Below, one piece after another: positions 1 to 7,593 of a stretch of 64,000 bases of DNA. The stretch lies in the NCBI GenBank assembly GCA_963664365.1, contig OY761144.1:2914001-2978000 (forward strand), read 5' to 3'. The first letter of the stretch is position 1; the number at the start of each line of letters is the position of its first letter. The stretch is from VXRN01 sp963664365. Lineage in GTDB: Bacteria; Chloroflexota; Dehalococcoidia; Lucifugimonadales; UBA1123. A model generated the notes under the pieces. It worked only from the letters and a program-made list of their open reading frames with translations, was not told the origin of the DNA and made no database searches. The translations under genes and the position numbers were made by a program.

Positions 1-1
1 G

Positions 2-226
2 AACTTCATGATCCAAGAGGGAGGGTTACATCCCTGGTTCCAGGATGTCTCCTTCGGCAACTTCCCCAAGCAGAAGGACGGCTTCCTGCCGCTGCCGGAG
101 GGTCCGGGTCTTGGCATTGAGATAGATGAGGACTATGTGAAGTCCAACCCGTGGCGAGACGACGCCGATGTCTGGAGAGCCTCGACCGGTAGTGTCGCCT
201 CCAAGCAGGATACGAACTGGTCTTAG
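2..226 (+). CDS. Mandelate racemase/muconate lactonizing (enolase superfamily) enzyme, C-terminal end (partial)
   Basis: Only the last 74 or so codons are in the window; the reading frame is open to the left edge, so the gene starts upstream. The visible tail contains a Pro-Glu-Gly-Pro-Gly-Leu-Gly segment followed by an acidic stretch, the usual ending of galactonate dehydratase or mandelate racemase-like proteins just before the terminus. The catalytic barrel residues lie outside the window, so the substrate cannot be told. An ATG at position 8 is internal and not the likely start. nudC follows 19 bases later on the same strand. Family assignment from the tail is an inference. Confidence 0.6.
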   Translation, partial: NFMIQEGGLHPWFQDVSFGNFPKQKDGFLPLPEGPGLGIEIDEDYVKSNPWRDDADVWRASTGSVASKQDTNWS

Positions 227-245
227 GTCGAACCAAGAACGCCTC

Positions 246-1169
246 ATGTCCTACCCTCCCCACGTATTCGCCGATAACCCGCTGGACAGAGGCGACGTCC
301 AGCGTCGGGATGAAGTCTGGCTGAGAGAGAGCGCCAATGACCCGGAGAGCCGGTTTCTGGTGATGCCTGAGCTGGACGTGCCTTTGGACGACGGCCACGA
401 GCCGACGCTGAGCTGGCTGGCTCCGAGGGACATCAAATGGTTCGGCGTGGACGGCGAGCCGGTGTTTCTGGGTCTCATGGACGGCGTCGCGCACTTCGCG
501 GTGTACGTGCCCGCTTCCAGCGGCGCGGCGGCGCGGCTGAGGTCGGACGACTCGATCCGGTTCGCAGACGCGAGGTCGGCGGCCAGTTTTCTCATCGGGC
601 GCGAGACGGGCATCGTGGCGCAGGCGCGAGCTCAGCTCGACTGGCACAACCGTCACGGGTTCTGCTCGGTCTGCGGTCATCGGACTGAGATGGGGCGCGG
701 CGGTCACGTGCGCAAGTGTCCGGCGTGCAACGCGGAGCACTTCCCGCGCACAGATCCGGTGGCGATCATGCTGGTGCATAATGGGGAACACTGTCTGCTG
801 GGACAGTCTAGGGGGCGACTTTCTCAGATGAGAATGTACTCCGCGCTCGCCGGTTTCATGGACCAGGGTGAGTCTATCGAGGAGGCAGTTGCCAGGGAGG
901 TCAGGGAAGAGGCAGGGATTGAGATCAAAAATGTCCGGTACCACTCTTCGCAGCCGTGGCCATTCCCGTCGTCTCTGATGATCGGATGTCACGCGGAGGC
1001 GGCGACTACGGACATCCATATAGACGACGAGGAGATGACGGACGTCCAGTGGTTCGAGCGTGATGATGTTCTTCTTGCTCTTGAGGGCAGAAGTCGCGAC
1101 CTGGCAGTGCCACAGCCGATGGCCATCGCGCACCACCTGATAAAGACGTGGGCGTATGGCGAGGTCTGA
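246..1169 (+). CDS. nudC: NAD(+)/NADH pyrophosphatase NudC (Nudix hydrolase)
   Basis: The 307-residue protein has the full NudC architecture: an N-terminal domain, a zinc ribbon with Cys140-x2-Cys143 and Cys158-x2-Cys161, and a Nudix box from about Gly203 to Ile225 with the REVREEAG core. The SQPWPFPSS motif at about 235, diagnostic of the NADH pyrophosphatase subfamily, follows. The family splits NAD(H) into NMN(H) and AMP and can remove NAD caps from RNA. The ATG at 246 is preferred because an in-frame ATG at 168 would overlap the preceding gene and adds 26 residues without homology to the family. Confidence 0.9.
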   Translation: MSYPPHVFADNPLDRGDVQRRDEVWLRESANDPESRFLVMPELDVPLDDGHEPTLSWLAPRDIKWFGVDGEPVFLGLMDGVAHFAVYVPASSGAAARLRSDDSIRFADARSAASFLIGRETGIVAQARAQLDWHNRHGFCSVCGHRTEMGRGGHVRKCPACNAEHFPRTDPVAIMLVHNGEHCLLGQSRGRLSQMRMYSALAGFMDQGESIEEAVAREVREEAGIEIKNVRYHSSQPWPFPSSLMIGCHAEAATTDIHIDDEEMTDVQWFERDDVLLALEGRSRDLAVPQPMAIAHHLIKTWAYGEV

Positions 1170-1184
1170 GTCAGACCTACGTGC

Positions 1185-1607
1185 CTAAGGCTCGTGGACA
1201 TACCAAGGTTCTTCAGAGGAGACCACTTTGGCCGCTCTGGTTCTCAACTCATCATCCAGAGTAACCAAGACCGCGTTCCTCATCACCGCTACCGCGACGT
1301 AGGTGGCATCGGCGCCCCTAAGTTTGAGGGAGGCTGCAAGTTCAGCGCTCCTCTGAGCGAAGTCGATATCCATTGAGATAAGGGAGACTTCCCGCAGGGT
1401 AGCAATTTGACTAGCCGCCGCCTGACCGAATTGGATATTACCAGTACGGCGCGCAATCGGGCCTGCAACCTCGGGCAATACGATTGCCGGCACAAAGATT
1501 GGGACTCTCCTTGAGATTACCTCGAATATCCAGCGACTAGATCGGAAGTGGTGGGTATCTTCCGCTACGTACCGGGCGACCCAAACGCTGGCGTCGATGA
1601 CGAACAC
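1185..1607 (-). CDS. PIN-domain ribonuclease toxin, VapC-like
   Basis: This 140-residue protein begins with a VIDASVW motif carrying the first PIN acidic residue. It keeps further acidic positions at PEVAG, at GADATYVAVA and at TLDDEL near the end, the expected four-acid metal site of a PIN ribonuclease. The start is GTG, one base after the TAG of the upstream antitoxin gene, so the two are translationally coupled. VapC-type toxins cleave tRNA or rRNA and are held inactive by the partner protein. The RNA target cannot be read from sequence. Confidence 0.85.
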   Translation of the reverse strand: MFVIDASVWVARYVAEDTHHFRSSRWIFEVISRRVPIFVPAIVLPEVAGPIARRTGNIQFGQAAASQIATLREVSLISMDIDFAQRSAELAASLKLRGADATYVAVAVMRNAVLVTLDDELRTRAAKVVSSEEPWYVHEP

Positions 1608-1608
1608 G

Positions 1609-1872
1609 CTAGAGTTCTCGGCGTCCTTCGCGGACGGCTTCTACTGCTGAAACCCCTGCAGGCCAATGCTCGGAGATCTCTTCCGCCAGTTTGTCCATGC
1701 GTGCCCATGTGGCCTTAAGGTTGCGTAGCCTCTCCTCTTCGGTGATGACGGGTACGATCTGGGCGATGGCGTCTCCCCTGTAGGTCACTTCTATCGTTTC
1801 TTTGTTTTCACGCACTCTCTTTAGGATGGCGCTGGCATCCCGCTTCAACTGTTTGATCCCGACCTTTTCCAT
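1609..1872 (-). CDS. Phd/YefM-type antitoxin
   Basis: An 87-residue protein with the Phd/YefM start (KQLKRDASAILKRVRENKE) and the ITYRG-like strand (here VTYRGDAIAQIVPV), which forms the DNA-binding dimer. The C-terminal half is charged and would wrap the PIN toxin encoded one base downstream. A good ribosome binding site (ggagg) precedes the ATG. Two 8-base direct repeats lie just upstream and may be its operator. Confidence 0.85.
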   Translation of the reverse strand: MEKVGIKQLKRDASAILKRVRENKETIEVTYRGDAIAQIVPVITEEERLRNLKATWARMDKLAEEISEHWPAGVSAVEAVREGRREL

Positions 1873-1890
1873 CTCGCGTCCTCCACGAAG

Positions 1891-1910
1891 GTAGTCACCG
1901 AAGTAGTCAC
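1891..1910 (-). promoter_or_regulatory. Direct repeat upstream of toxin-antitoxin operon, possible autoregulatory operator
   Basis: GTAGTCAC occurs at 1891-1898 and again at 1903-1910, spaced 12 bases centre to centre, about 20-40 bases upstream of the antitoxin start. Phd-type antitoxins normally repress their own operon by binding repeated short sites. Assignment as operator is inferred from position only. Confidence 0.35.
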
Positions 1911-1963
1911 ATTATGGCATACGTCAAGAGCCGGTTGCAACGACAGGCCCGGATGGGCGCGTT

Positions 1964-2713
1964 CTAGCGGGCTATGTAGCCGCCGTCTATGACCAACTCG
2001 GTTCCGGTGACGAAAGATGCCTCGTCGGACGCGAGGAACAGCACTCCGTAGGCGACTTCGATCAGGTCGCCGATCCGACGCAATGGCGTCAGCCGTTTGA
2101 GCTCGTCGCGTCCGTCGGACGGCGAAGCGGGCGCCGACCTCATCGGCGGCATGAAGCCGGGATGCACCGAGTTGGCCCTGATTCCTTCCGGTCCGTACCT
2201 GACGGCAGTGGCCTTGGTGAATATGCGGACGGCGCCCTTGGATGCGTGATAGGCGGGGTGACCGCCCTCGCCCGCGACGAATCCCATGATCGAGGATATG
2301 TTGACGATGCTGCCCCTGCCCGCCTTCTGCATGATCGGGATGACGGCGCGGGTGCCCAGATAGACGCCGTTGCAGTTGACGTCCATGATGCGCGTCCATC
2401 CTTCGACGTCGAGCGGGTCGAGGGAATAGCCGCTGCTGAGGCCCGCGTTGTTGACCAGGATGTCGACCGTTCCGTACTTCTCGAGCGCGGCGTTCACGAG
2501 AGCGTCCCACGACTCAACGTTGGTGACGTCGGCGTGGACGTATATCGCATCGCCGCCGGCGTCGATGATCTCGCGGACCACAGCCTCGCCGTCTTCATCG
2601 GCGACGTCAGAGACGACGACGTTGGCCCCCTCGCGCGCGAACAGGCGGGCCTCCTCGGCGCCCATGCCGCCCGCTGAACCGGTGATGATTGCGGTCTTGC
2701 CTTCCAAGCGCAT
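1964..2713 (-). CDS. Short-chain dehydrogenase/reductase (SDR), classical type
   Basis: A 249-residue classical SDR. It has the cofactor motif TGSAGGMG (residues 11-18), NNAG (88-91), the catalytic serine in NISS (about 140) and Tyr155-x3-Lys159 in YHASK. The acidic Asp at the end of the second strand (VVVSDVADEDG) suggests NAD rather than NADP preference. It catalyses oxidation or reduction of an alcohol/ketone; the substrate is unknown. A ggggaga-type ribosome site precedes the ATG. Neighbouring genes give no pathway context. Confidence 0.85.
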   Translation of the reverse strand: MRLEGKTAIITGSAGGMGAEEARLFAREGANVVVSDVADEDGEAVVREIIDAGGDAIYVHADVTNVESWDALVNAALEKYGTVDILVNNAGLSSGYSLDPLDVEGWTRIMDVNCNGVYLGTRAVIPIMQKAGRGSIVNISSIMGFVAGEGGHPAYHASKGAVRIFTKATAVRYGPEGIRANSVHPGFMPPMRSAPASPSDGRDELKRLTPLRRIGDLIEVAYGVLFLASDEASFVTGTELVIDGGYIAR

Positions 2714-3296
2714 GTCTTCTCCCCTTTCGAGATGACTTTGTAGAGCCGATCGGCATAGTGAATTGCACGCTCGCTACGCCCGCCGGATATGTTACGTCAG
2801 AGGGGTTCGGGTTGGAAGTCCACCCAAAGGACAGAATCTGTGTCACATTGGTAAGTGAAGGTATCACCCCCGCATCGGGGTACGGGGCATAGCCGGGCGC
2901 GGTGGGGGCGCGGCCCGGCTCGTAGAGTCTGATGGGCGTCTGCGGCGGGCCTAGCGCGTCGTCGAGCTTTTCTTCGAGTTTGGCGACGGGTCGGTTGGAC
3001 TTGGCGGCGATGTCTGAACTGTGATTCGTCGGATTATTGGATTTCTCTGATTTCGACTCCGGCGCTGGACTTTGGGGCTGGTTCTTGGCGACTTTGCCGA
3101 AGCCTCTGTCGTAGAGTACGCGGGTGGCTCTGAGCCGGTCGTAGGTGTTGGCGTCTGGGTCTTTGCCATTGGCGATTTCGAGCAGGTTGTCGAGGACGCG
3201 TTGAATTCCGCCGACGGCATCCTGAATCTGCCGCGCGGCGTGTCCGGCGAAGACGGGGTTGAGGGTGGCTGTATGTATTTCGGACTGCATGAACAT
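2607..3296 (-). CDS. Hypothetical protein; conserved-looking N-terminal part, doubtful C-terminal part
   Basis: The first 75 or so residues look like a real protein domain: a helical region with LDNLLEIANGKDPDANTYD then RVLYDRGFGKV, reminiscent of small DNA-packaging or helix-rich hypothetical proteins. After about residue 110 the reading frame runs through intergenic-looking DNA. It then overlaps the first 107 bases of the dehydrogenase gene in another frame, ending in an Arg/Gly-rich tail. I suspect a truncated or frameshifted gene whose original end has been lost. Function unknown. Confidence 0.4.
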   Translation of the reverse strand: MFMQSEIHTATLNPVFAGHAARQIQDAVGGIQRVLDNLLEIANGKDPDANTYDRLRATRVLYDRGFGKVAKNQPQSPAPESKSEKSNNPTNHSSDIAAKSNRPVAKLEEKLDDALGPPQTPIRLYEPGRAPTAPGYAPYPDAGVIPSLTNVTQILSFGWTSNPNPSDVTYPAGVASVQFTMPIGSTKSSRKGRRHALGRQDRNHHRFSGRHGRRGGPPVRARGGQRRRL

Positions 3297-3441
3297 TAGT
3301 ATTGCACATGCGGTCTGGGGATGTCAAGGGGTGTTTTTAGGTTTAGGGTGTAAGGTGTAAGGGGTAGGGGTTCTCTTATGGACTGGGCGGTTTGTTTGGG
3401 CGTGGAAGGAAACATAAATGCCTTTGCGTATCTATACACTG

Positions 3442-4491
3442 TCATTTGATTATAGACAGGCGACATATCGTTGCCTCTATTCTGTCCTCCGTGCCAGGAA
3501 GCCGAGACCTGAAGTTCCAGGTGTCGTCGACTCGGCAAAGGCCCATGCGTTGAACTGCGTCGCGTATTTCCGGAATTATCTTCCGCGACCGGCCCCGCGC
3601 AATTAGATAGACGGTATGCACATTATGGTTACGTGAGTACTCTACCGCAGTCACGTAAGGCCGTATGCCCTCCTCTACTATCTTTCCCCACATTCCTACC
3701 GGGATCACTTCCACTCTCATCGAGTCACCTGCGAATTGGAACTCGGTTTGAATTCGGTGTTCCATGTCACTTGCCAAATCCCTCAGCCATCGAACGAACT
3801 GGGACAACTCCTCCATATGCCTGCACCGCGGGCCTCCTACGCGCTCCCTGATTCCGTACTCGTAGACTTCGGGAAGGAACAATTTACTGAATAATCCAAA
3901 TTCCTCCATGTCCAGAAAATGGAGGTATGGGACTTTAGCACCGTCTTCCGGCCCAAGCTCCGATGGCAAGATCTCTTCGGTGAATACACCTTGAGTCGCG
4001 CGGTTGCCCACTCTCTCCAGAAGGAGATTGATCGCGGCCAAATCCATGGCGCGGCGAATGTGTGGCGGGAGGAATTGTCTTCCTGAGGGGAGAAAGCCCT
4101 GCTTCATGTACAGCAATACGGCGGTCAGGTAGTTTAGATGGGGATTCTCATCGTAGCTCATACGCGCTATGACAGTCTGGCCTCGAAGGAATGACATTCG
4201 CTCAGTGTTCTCCGGTATCCAGTGGATTGAAAGGTCATAAGGAGCATATTCCCCCGTGTCTTTCTCTAGGTCGCGAATGTGACGACCAATATCACCTTGG
4301 AGGGAAAATTTGATCTGCCACTTCTTGGCAGATGTCCCGAGAAATGACAATACACGCAAAACCTGGGAGACCATGAGTTCCACGTTCTTTGGGTCTTTGT
4401 ACCAGAAGTATAAAACGGCGAAGACAGCTACTACGGCAATCCCACCGATGACGGCTAATAGGTCCTGAACCCAAGAAAAGAGTTCGAGCAT
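3442..4491 (-). CDS. Hypothetical membrane-anchored protein
   Basis: A 349-residue protein with one clear membrane segment near the N-terminus (about residues 12-30, LLAVIGGIAVVAVFAVLYFW) followed by a long soluble region rich in charged helices. I recognise no catalytic motif and no family. It starts 7 bases after the stop of the small zinc-binding gene on the same strand, so the two probably form an operon. The predicted topology places the bulk of the protein on one side of the membrane; which side is not clear. Confidence 0.6.
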   Translation of the reverse strand: MLELFSWVQDLLAVIGGIAVVAVFAVLYFWYKDPKNVELMVSQVLRVLSFLGTSAKKWQIKFSLQGDIGRHIRDLEKDTGEYAPYDLSIHWIPENTERMSFLRGQTVIARMSYDENPHLNYLTAVLLYMKQGFLPSGRQFLPPHIRRAMDLAAINLLLERVGNRATQGVFTEEILPSELGPEDGAKVPYLHFLDMEEFGLFSKLFLPEVYEYGIRERVGGPRCRHMEELSQFVRWLRDLASDMEHRIQTEFQFAGDSMRVEVIPVGMWGKIVEEGIRPYVTAVEYSRNHNVHTVYLIARGRSRKIIPEIRDAVQRMGLCRVDDTWNFRSRLPGTEDRIEATICRLSIIK

Positions 4492-4498
4492 GGTTTAC

Positions 4499-4774
4499 TT
4501 AGGCGTCCACTGCTTCACCAAGCGCGTATCGCATCATACAGATTTGTCGGCTGCATACATAAGCGACCTGATCGCGCATCGGCACGACGAGGGATATATT
4601 CCGGAGCGTCACAGGAATGCCACAGATGCCGCAAGTGGCGCCTCGCTCCACAACTCGATGTAGTTCCCCTATCGATTCCAGGAAGCCCTCAAGCTGCTTG
4701 TCAAGGACGGCAGAGACGATGCCCTCTCGAGTCACTGTGTAGTCCTCCATCAACATTTTCTGATATCTTACCAA
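4499..4774 (-). CDS. Small protein with four-cysteine putative zinc site
   Basis: A 91-residue protein of unknown function. Cys48-x2-Cys51 and Cys74-x4-Cys79 could form a treble-clef or ribbon-like zinc site. The N-terminal half is predicted helical. Several in-frame Met codons (residues 1, 7 and 9) make the start uncertain. It lies 7 bases upstream of the membrane-anchored hypothetical gene and probably shares its transcript. I do not recognise the family. Confidence 0.55.
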   Translation of the reverse strand: MVRYQKMLMEDYTVTREGIVSAVLDKQLEGFLESIGELHRVVERGATCGICGIPVTLRNISLVVPMRDQVAYVCSRQICMMRYALGEAVDA

Positions 4775-4814
4775 CTTGCTCGTAGCACTTCCATCTATAT
4801 TGACTGTGGAAGCC

Positions 4815-4920
4815 GTGTCAGATTGGTAGGAGGTGTCATCACCTTCACCCTCAAGGGAGAAGGGATATTCGCGCTTTCGTGGCGCGCCTATTAAAGTGAC
4901 ACAGGTTCAGCGGGATTTTG
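4815..4920. repeat. Dispersed intergenic repeat, copy A
   Basis: This stretch runs through a GTGTCAGATTGGTAGG start, a CCCTCAAGGGAGAAGGG palindromic core, a TTCGCGC box and a GCGCCTATTAA...ACAGGTTCAG end. The same order of elements recurs at 5225-5345, and shorter forms occur elsewhere in the window. It lies between genes, has no open frame of its own, and resembles small palindromic (REP/MITE-like) elements. Confidence 0.6.
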
Positions 4921-5039
4921 GGGATGTGGCGGATGTCACCCCGGCGCCCAGGCTGAGGCGCGTTAGACTGCCCTTTGCCAGTCGGCGTGGAGGGTGGCTC
5001 TTTGGGCTTCCGGTCATGTGGGGTTGGAATCGGCTGGGC

Positions 5040-5159
5040 TTTCCAGAAGTCGGCGGTGTGGTCTGGGCCGATCCAGAATCCCGTTCCGATGCCGGCTAGA
5101 TAGCTCGCTCCGAGGGCGGTTGTCTCTTTGTCGGCGGCGTGAACGAATCGTAGTCTCAT
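5040..5159 (-). pseudogene. Glycerol kinase remnant (C-terminal fragment)
   Basis: On the minus strand the frame from 5159 reads ETTALGASYLAGIGTGFW, the hallmark C-terminal segment of glycerol kinases (family form ETTALGAAYLAGLAVGFW). Only about 30-40 residues match; the remaining roughly 450 residues of the kinase are absent, and after this the frame turns into Pro/Lys-rich noise. It is flanked by two copies of the dispersed repeat, so the rest of the gene may have been lost through recombination at the repeats. Recognition is from memory of the family motif. Confidence 0.6.
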
Positions 5160-5224
5160 AGTGTGTCCGTGATATGTTACGTTACACGGGATGGAGTTGG
5201 TAGTCTATCGAGAGGAGCCGAGAC

Positions 5225-5345
5225 TGTCCCACGTTGGTAGGCGGGCGTGTCACCCTCACCCTAACCCTCTCCCTCAAGGGAGAGGGGATTTTCGCGCTCG
5301 CGTGTGCGGCGCCTATTAATCCGGGACAGGTTCAGAGGAGCCGGA
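5225..5345. repeat. Dispersed intergenic repeat, copy B
   Basis: Same element order as 4815-4920: a CACGTTGGTAGG start, CACCCTCACCCTAACC, the CTCTCCCTCAAGGGAGAG palindrome, TTCGCGCTCGCG, and GCGCCTATTAAT then GACAGGTTCAG. The two copies are direct repeats about 410 bases apart, flanking the glycerol kinase remnant. Confidence 0.65.
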
Positions 5346-5378
5346 GAGGTAGGGACGAAGGAGAAGCGCCAGTAAGAC

Positions 5379-6551
5379 ATGGCAGGCCCACGGAACAGGC
5401 GTCAGATTCGCAGGAGCAAGAAGGCTCTGCGACGCAGCGGAAGCGTGAAGCGCAGCCGCGCCCGTCAGAAGGACTGGACGGCGCGGGCTAACCAAGACTG
5501 GGACGAGTTGGCCCCGGAGTCTTTGGAGCGCGTGATGCCCAGGGACGATCTCGACCGCCGCAAGCAGATCGAGGAGGCTGTCTCGGTCTCGCCGCTGACA
5601 TCCCTAATCAATCCGCCCGACGAATCCGGGACCGCAGTGGACACAGGGAAGACCGCGCTCGTAACGGCGGTCAGCGGAATGTCCGCGCGCATAGAGAGTG
5701 ACGGCGTCGGGCATCCGGCTACGATCCGCGGTCTGCTGACCGAGGTCGATACGGGGTACATCAACCCGGTGGCTATCGGGGATCGGGTGACGGTCTCGGA
5801 GGACGGCGCGGGCGCGTGGGCCATAGAGAGCGTACTTCCGAGGCGGACGGTTCTGGCCCGCCCGGACCCGTTCCTCGCGCCGCGCCAGCAGGTTGTGGCG
5901 GCCAACGTGGATCAGATCCTGATCGTGTCTTCGTGGCGCGAGCCGGACCTGTGGCCTGAGTTGATAGACCGATACCTCATTGCCGCCGGATTGTCGGAGA
6001 TAGAGCCGATCATCTGCGTGAACAAGGCTGACCTGATCGAAGATACGAGCGCTTACGAGGACACTGTTCGCGTTTACCTTGACATGGGATACAAGTTGCT
6101 GCCGACCTCCGCGATAAGCGGACTCGGCGTCGATGAGTTGAGGGACGCGCTGGCTCGCAAGTTGAGTGTTGTCGTAGGGCTGTCGGGCACTGGCAAGAGC
6201 TCTCTTATGGCGGCGGTACAGCCCGGGTTGGACATTCGAATCGGCGACGTGAGCGACGCGCACGGGCAGGGCAGGCACACGACCACGCAGTCGGCGTTGT
6301 ACAGGCTCGACGGTGGGGGCTACGTCGCGGACACGCCGGGCATCAGGGAGTTCGGGCTGGCCGGGCTGACGCTTGGGGAGTTGGCTCTGTACTACCCGGA
6401 GATCGACGAACTGGCCTCGGAGTGCCGATTCAGCAACTGCTCGCACCTGGAGGAGCCTGTATGCGCCGTCCGATCAGCCGAAGGGGACGGGAGAGTCTCG
6501 CCGGCGCGTATCGCTTCCTACCGCGCTATCTTCGATGAGTTGGAGGTGTAG
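5379..6551 (+). CDS. rsgA: Ribosome small subunit-dependent GTPase A (RsgA/YjeQ)
   Basis: A circularly permuted GTPase: NKAD (G4) comes before the G5 TSAISG, then the P-loop GLSGTGKSS, switch regions and the G3 DTPG. The C-terminal zinc site has Cys, a CSH cluster and a further Cys. An OB-fold lies before the GTPase (about residues 85-155). RsgA acts late in 30S subunit assembly. This copy has a long N-terminal tail of about 60 residues, very rich in Arg and Lys, that could contact rRNA. It stands alone, with the dispersed repeat just upstream. Confidence 0.92.
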   Translation: MAGPRNRRQIRRSKKALRRSGSVKRSRARQKDWTARANQDWDELAPESLERVMPRDDLDRRKQIEEAVSVSPLTSLINPPDESGTAVDTGKTALVTAVSGMSARIESDGVGHPATIRGLLTEVDTGYINPVAIGDRVTVSEDGAGAWAIESVLPRRTVLARPDPFLAPRQQVVAANVDQILIVSSWREPDLWPELIDRYLIAAGLSEIEPIICVNKADLIEDTSAYEDTVRVYLDMGYKLLPTSAISGLGVDELRDALARKLSVVVGLSGTGKSSLMAAVQPGLDIRIGDVSDAHGQGRHTTTQSALYRLDGGGYVADTPGIREFGLAGLTLGELALYYPEIDELASECRFSNCSHLEEPVCAVRSAEGDGRVSPARIASYRAIFDELEV

Positions 6552-6656
6552 GGGGGCGGCTACGTATGAGAGTCGGCTATAGTACGAAGACGGACGGCAC
6601 AGTTGACATCATGGCCGACATCAGCCATCATAGGTCATGGCGAAGAGGCGCCCGCA

Positions 6657-7073
6657 GTGAAACTTACCTATGATGAAGATGCCGATGCTGTGATGATGTC
6701 GCTCGCCGATGCGGAAGTTGAGGAGACTAGGGAAATCGCCGTCGGAGTGTATGCGGACTACGATGCGCGCGGCAGGCTGATAGCTCTGGAAATACTCGAC
6801 GCCGGCAAGAACTACGATCTATCAGGGGCAGAGTTGGATGCTCCAAATCCTTTCCTATCGTTGGCCGCCGCCGGCGAGATGTACGGTATCAGCCCTACAA
6901 CCCTTAGACATCAGATCGCGCGCGGCGTACTCAAGGGTGTCAAGGCAGGGCGCAACTGGGTAGTGCATCACCGCGACCTACACGCCTATATGGTAGAAAG
7001 GAGCAGAAAAGCCACGTTCGAGCGGGTGCAAGATCCACAGTTGGGATCCAGAGTTGCCGAGGATTTAACATGA
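6657..7073 (+). CDS. DUF2283 domain fused to helix-turn-helix (excisionase-like) protein
   Basis: The N-terminal part (about 60 residues) begins with KLTYDEDADAVMMSLAD, typical of DUF2283. After a short linker comes an HTH of the MerR/excisionase sort (FLSLAAAGEMYGISPTTLR... GVLKGVKAGRNWVV), which reads like a DNA-binding domain. The GTG at 6657 is chosen because DUF2283 proteins start at this point and gaagagg lies upstream; an ATG at 6603 would add 18 unrelated residues. Its stop lies at the head of the HicB-like gene, so it is probably the first gene of that operon and may regulate it. Confidence 0.65.
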   Translation: MKLTYDEDADAVMMSLADAEVEETREIAVGVYADYDARGRLIALEILDAGKNYDLSGAELDAPNPFLSLAAAGEMYGISPTTLRHQIARGVLKGVKAGRNWVVHHRDLHAYMVERSRKATFERVQDPQLGSRVAEDLT

Positions 7074-7087
7074 CAGGGAGACACGGG

Positions 7088-7333
7088 ATGAAGACATACT
7101 TGTTTCGAATAGTCGTTGAGGCTGAGGATGACGCATGGATAGCTTACTCTCCCACTTTGAAGGATAAAGGTGGAGCAACCTGGGGACGGACGGAGTCCGA
7201 GGCTGTCGAAAACGTCAAACATGTCATCCAGATGACCGTCGATAGCATGATCGAGCACGGCGAGGCAATACCAGAAGATCCCGAGGGCAGCGTCCGCGCA
7301 TTTGCCGACCCGCGCGTCGCGGTCAATGTATGA
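7088..7333 (+). CDS. HicB-like antitoxin
   Basis: A protein of about 81 residues with the HicB fold signature: a strand-rich start (YLFRIVVEAEDDAWIAYSPTL), a Gly-containing turn, then the ESEAVENVKHVIQMTV helix. It lacks a C-terminal DNA-binding domain, which many HicB proteins carry; the upstream DUF2283-HTH protein might supply that role. The ATG at 7088 with agggag upstream is preferred to the ATG at 7070, which overlaps the previous stop. The next gene overlaps its stop codon by four bases (ATGA). Confidence 0.75.
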   Translation: MKTYLFRIVVEAEDDAWIAYSPTLKDKGGATWGRTESEAVENVKHVIQMTVDSMIEHGEAIPEDPEGSVRAFADPRVAVNV

Positions 7334-7581
7334 GCAGAATTGACTATTCCAGACTTCGGTCTCTGAACGCACGGAGACTCATAAGAGGTCTAACGCGCGA
7401 TGGGTTCGTTCAAGAACGTCAAAGAGGTAGTCACCGTCAGTTTTACCATGTCGATGGTCGCCGAGTAACGGTATCCGCGCATCGGATGGGCGATACGTTC
7501 CCGCCTGGTATTCTACGGATCATGATTCAAGATCAAGCCAAGTGGAACGAAGAAGACCTCAAGCGCCTTGGGATTCTTTGA
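7330..7581 (+). CDS. HicA-like mRNA interferase toxin
   Basis: An 83-residue protein with the HicA pattern: a LIRGLTRDGFVQERQRGSH segment holding the Gly-Ser-His catalytic motif, then a strand and VSAHRMGDTFPPGILRIMI. HicA toxins are double-stranded-RNA-binding-fold ribonucleases that cut mRNA, with the His as key residue, and are neutralised by HicB. The start overlaps the hicB-like stop as ATGA, showing translational coupling. Confidence 0.85.
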   Translation: MSRIDYSRLRSLNARRLIRGLTRDGFVQERQRGSHRQFYHVDGRRVTVSAHRMGDTFPPGILRIMIQDQAKWNEEDLKRLGIL

Positions 7582-7593
7582 GCCTCAGCCCTC

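Noticed and set aside
4833..5099. Plus-strand frame in the gap before rsgA
   Set aside because: It runs through the dispersed repeat and antisense to the glycerol kinase remnant; composition is noise-like.
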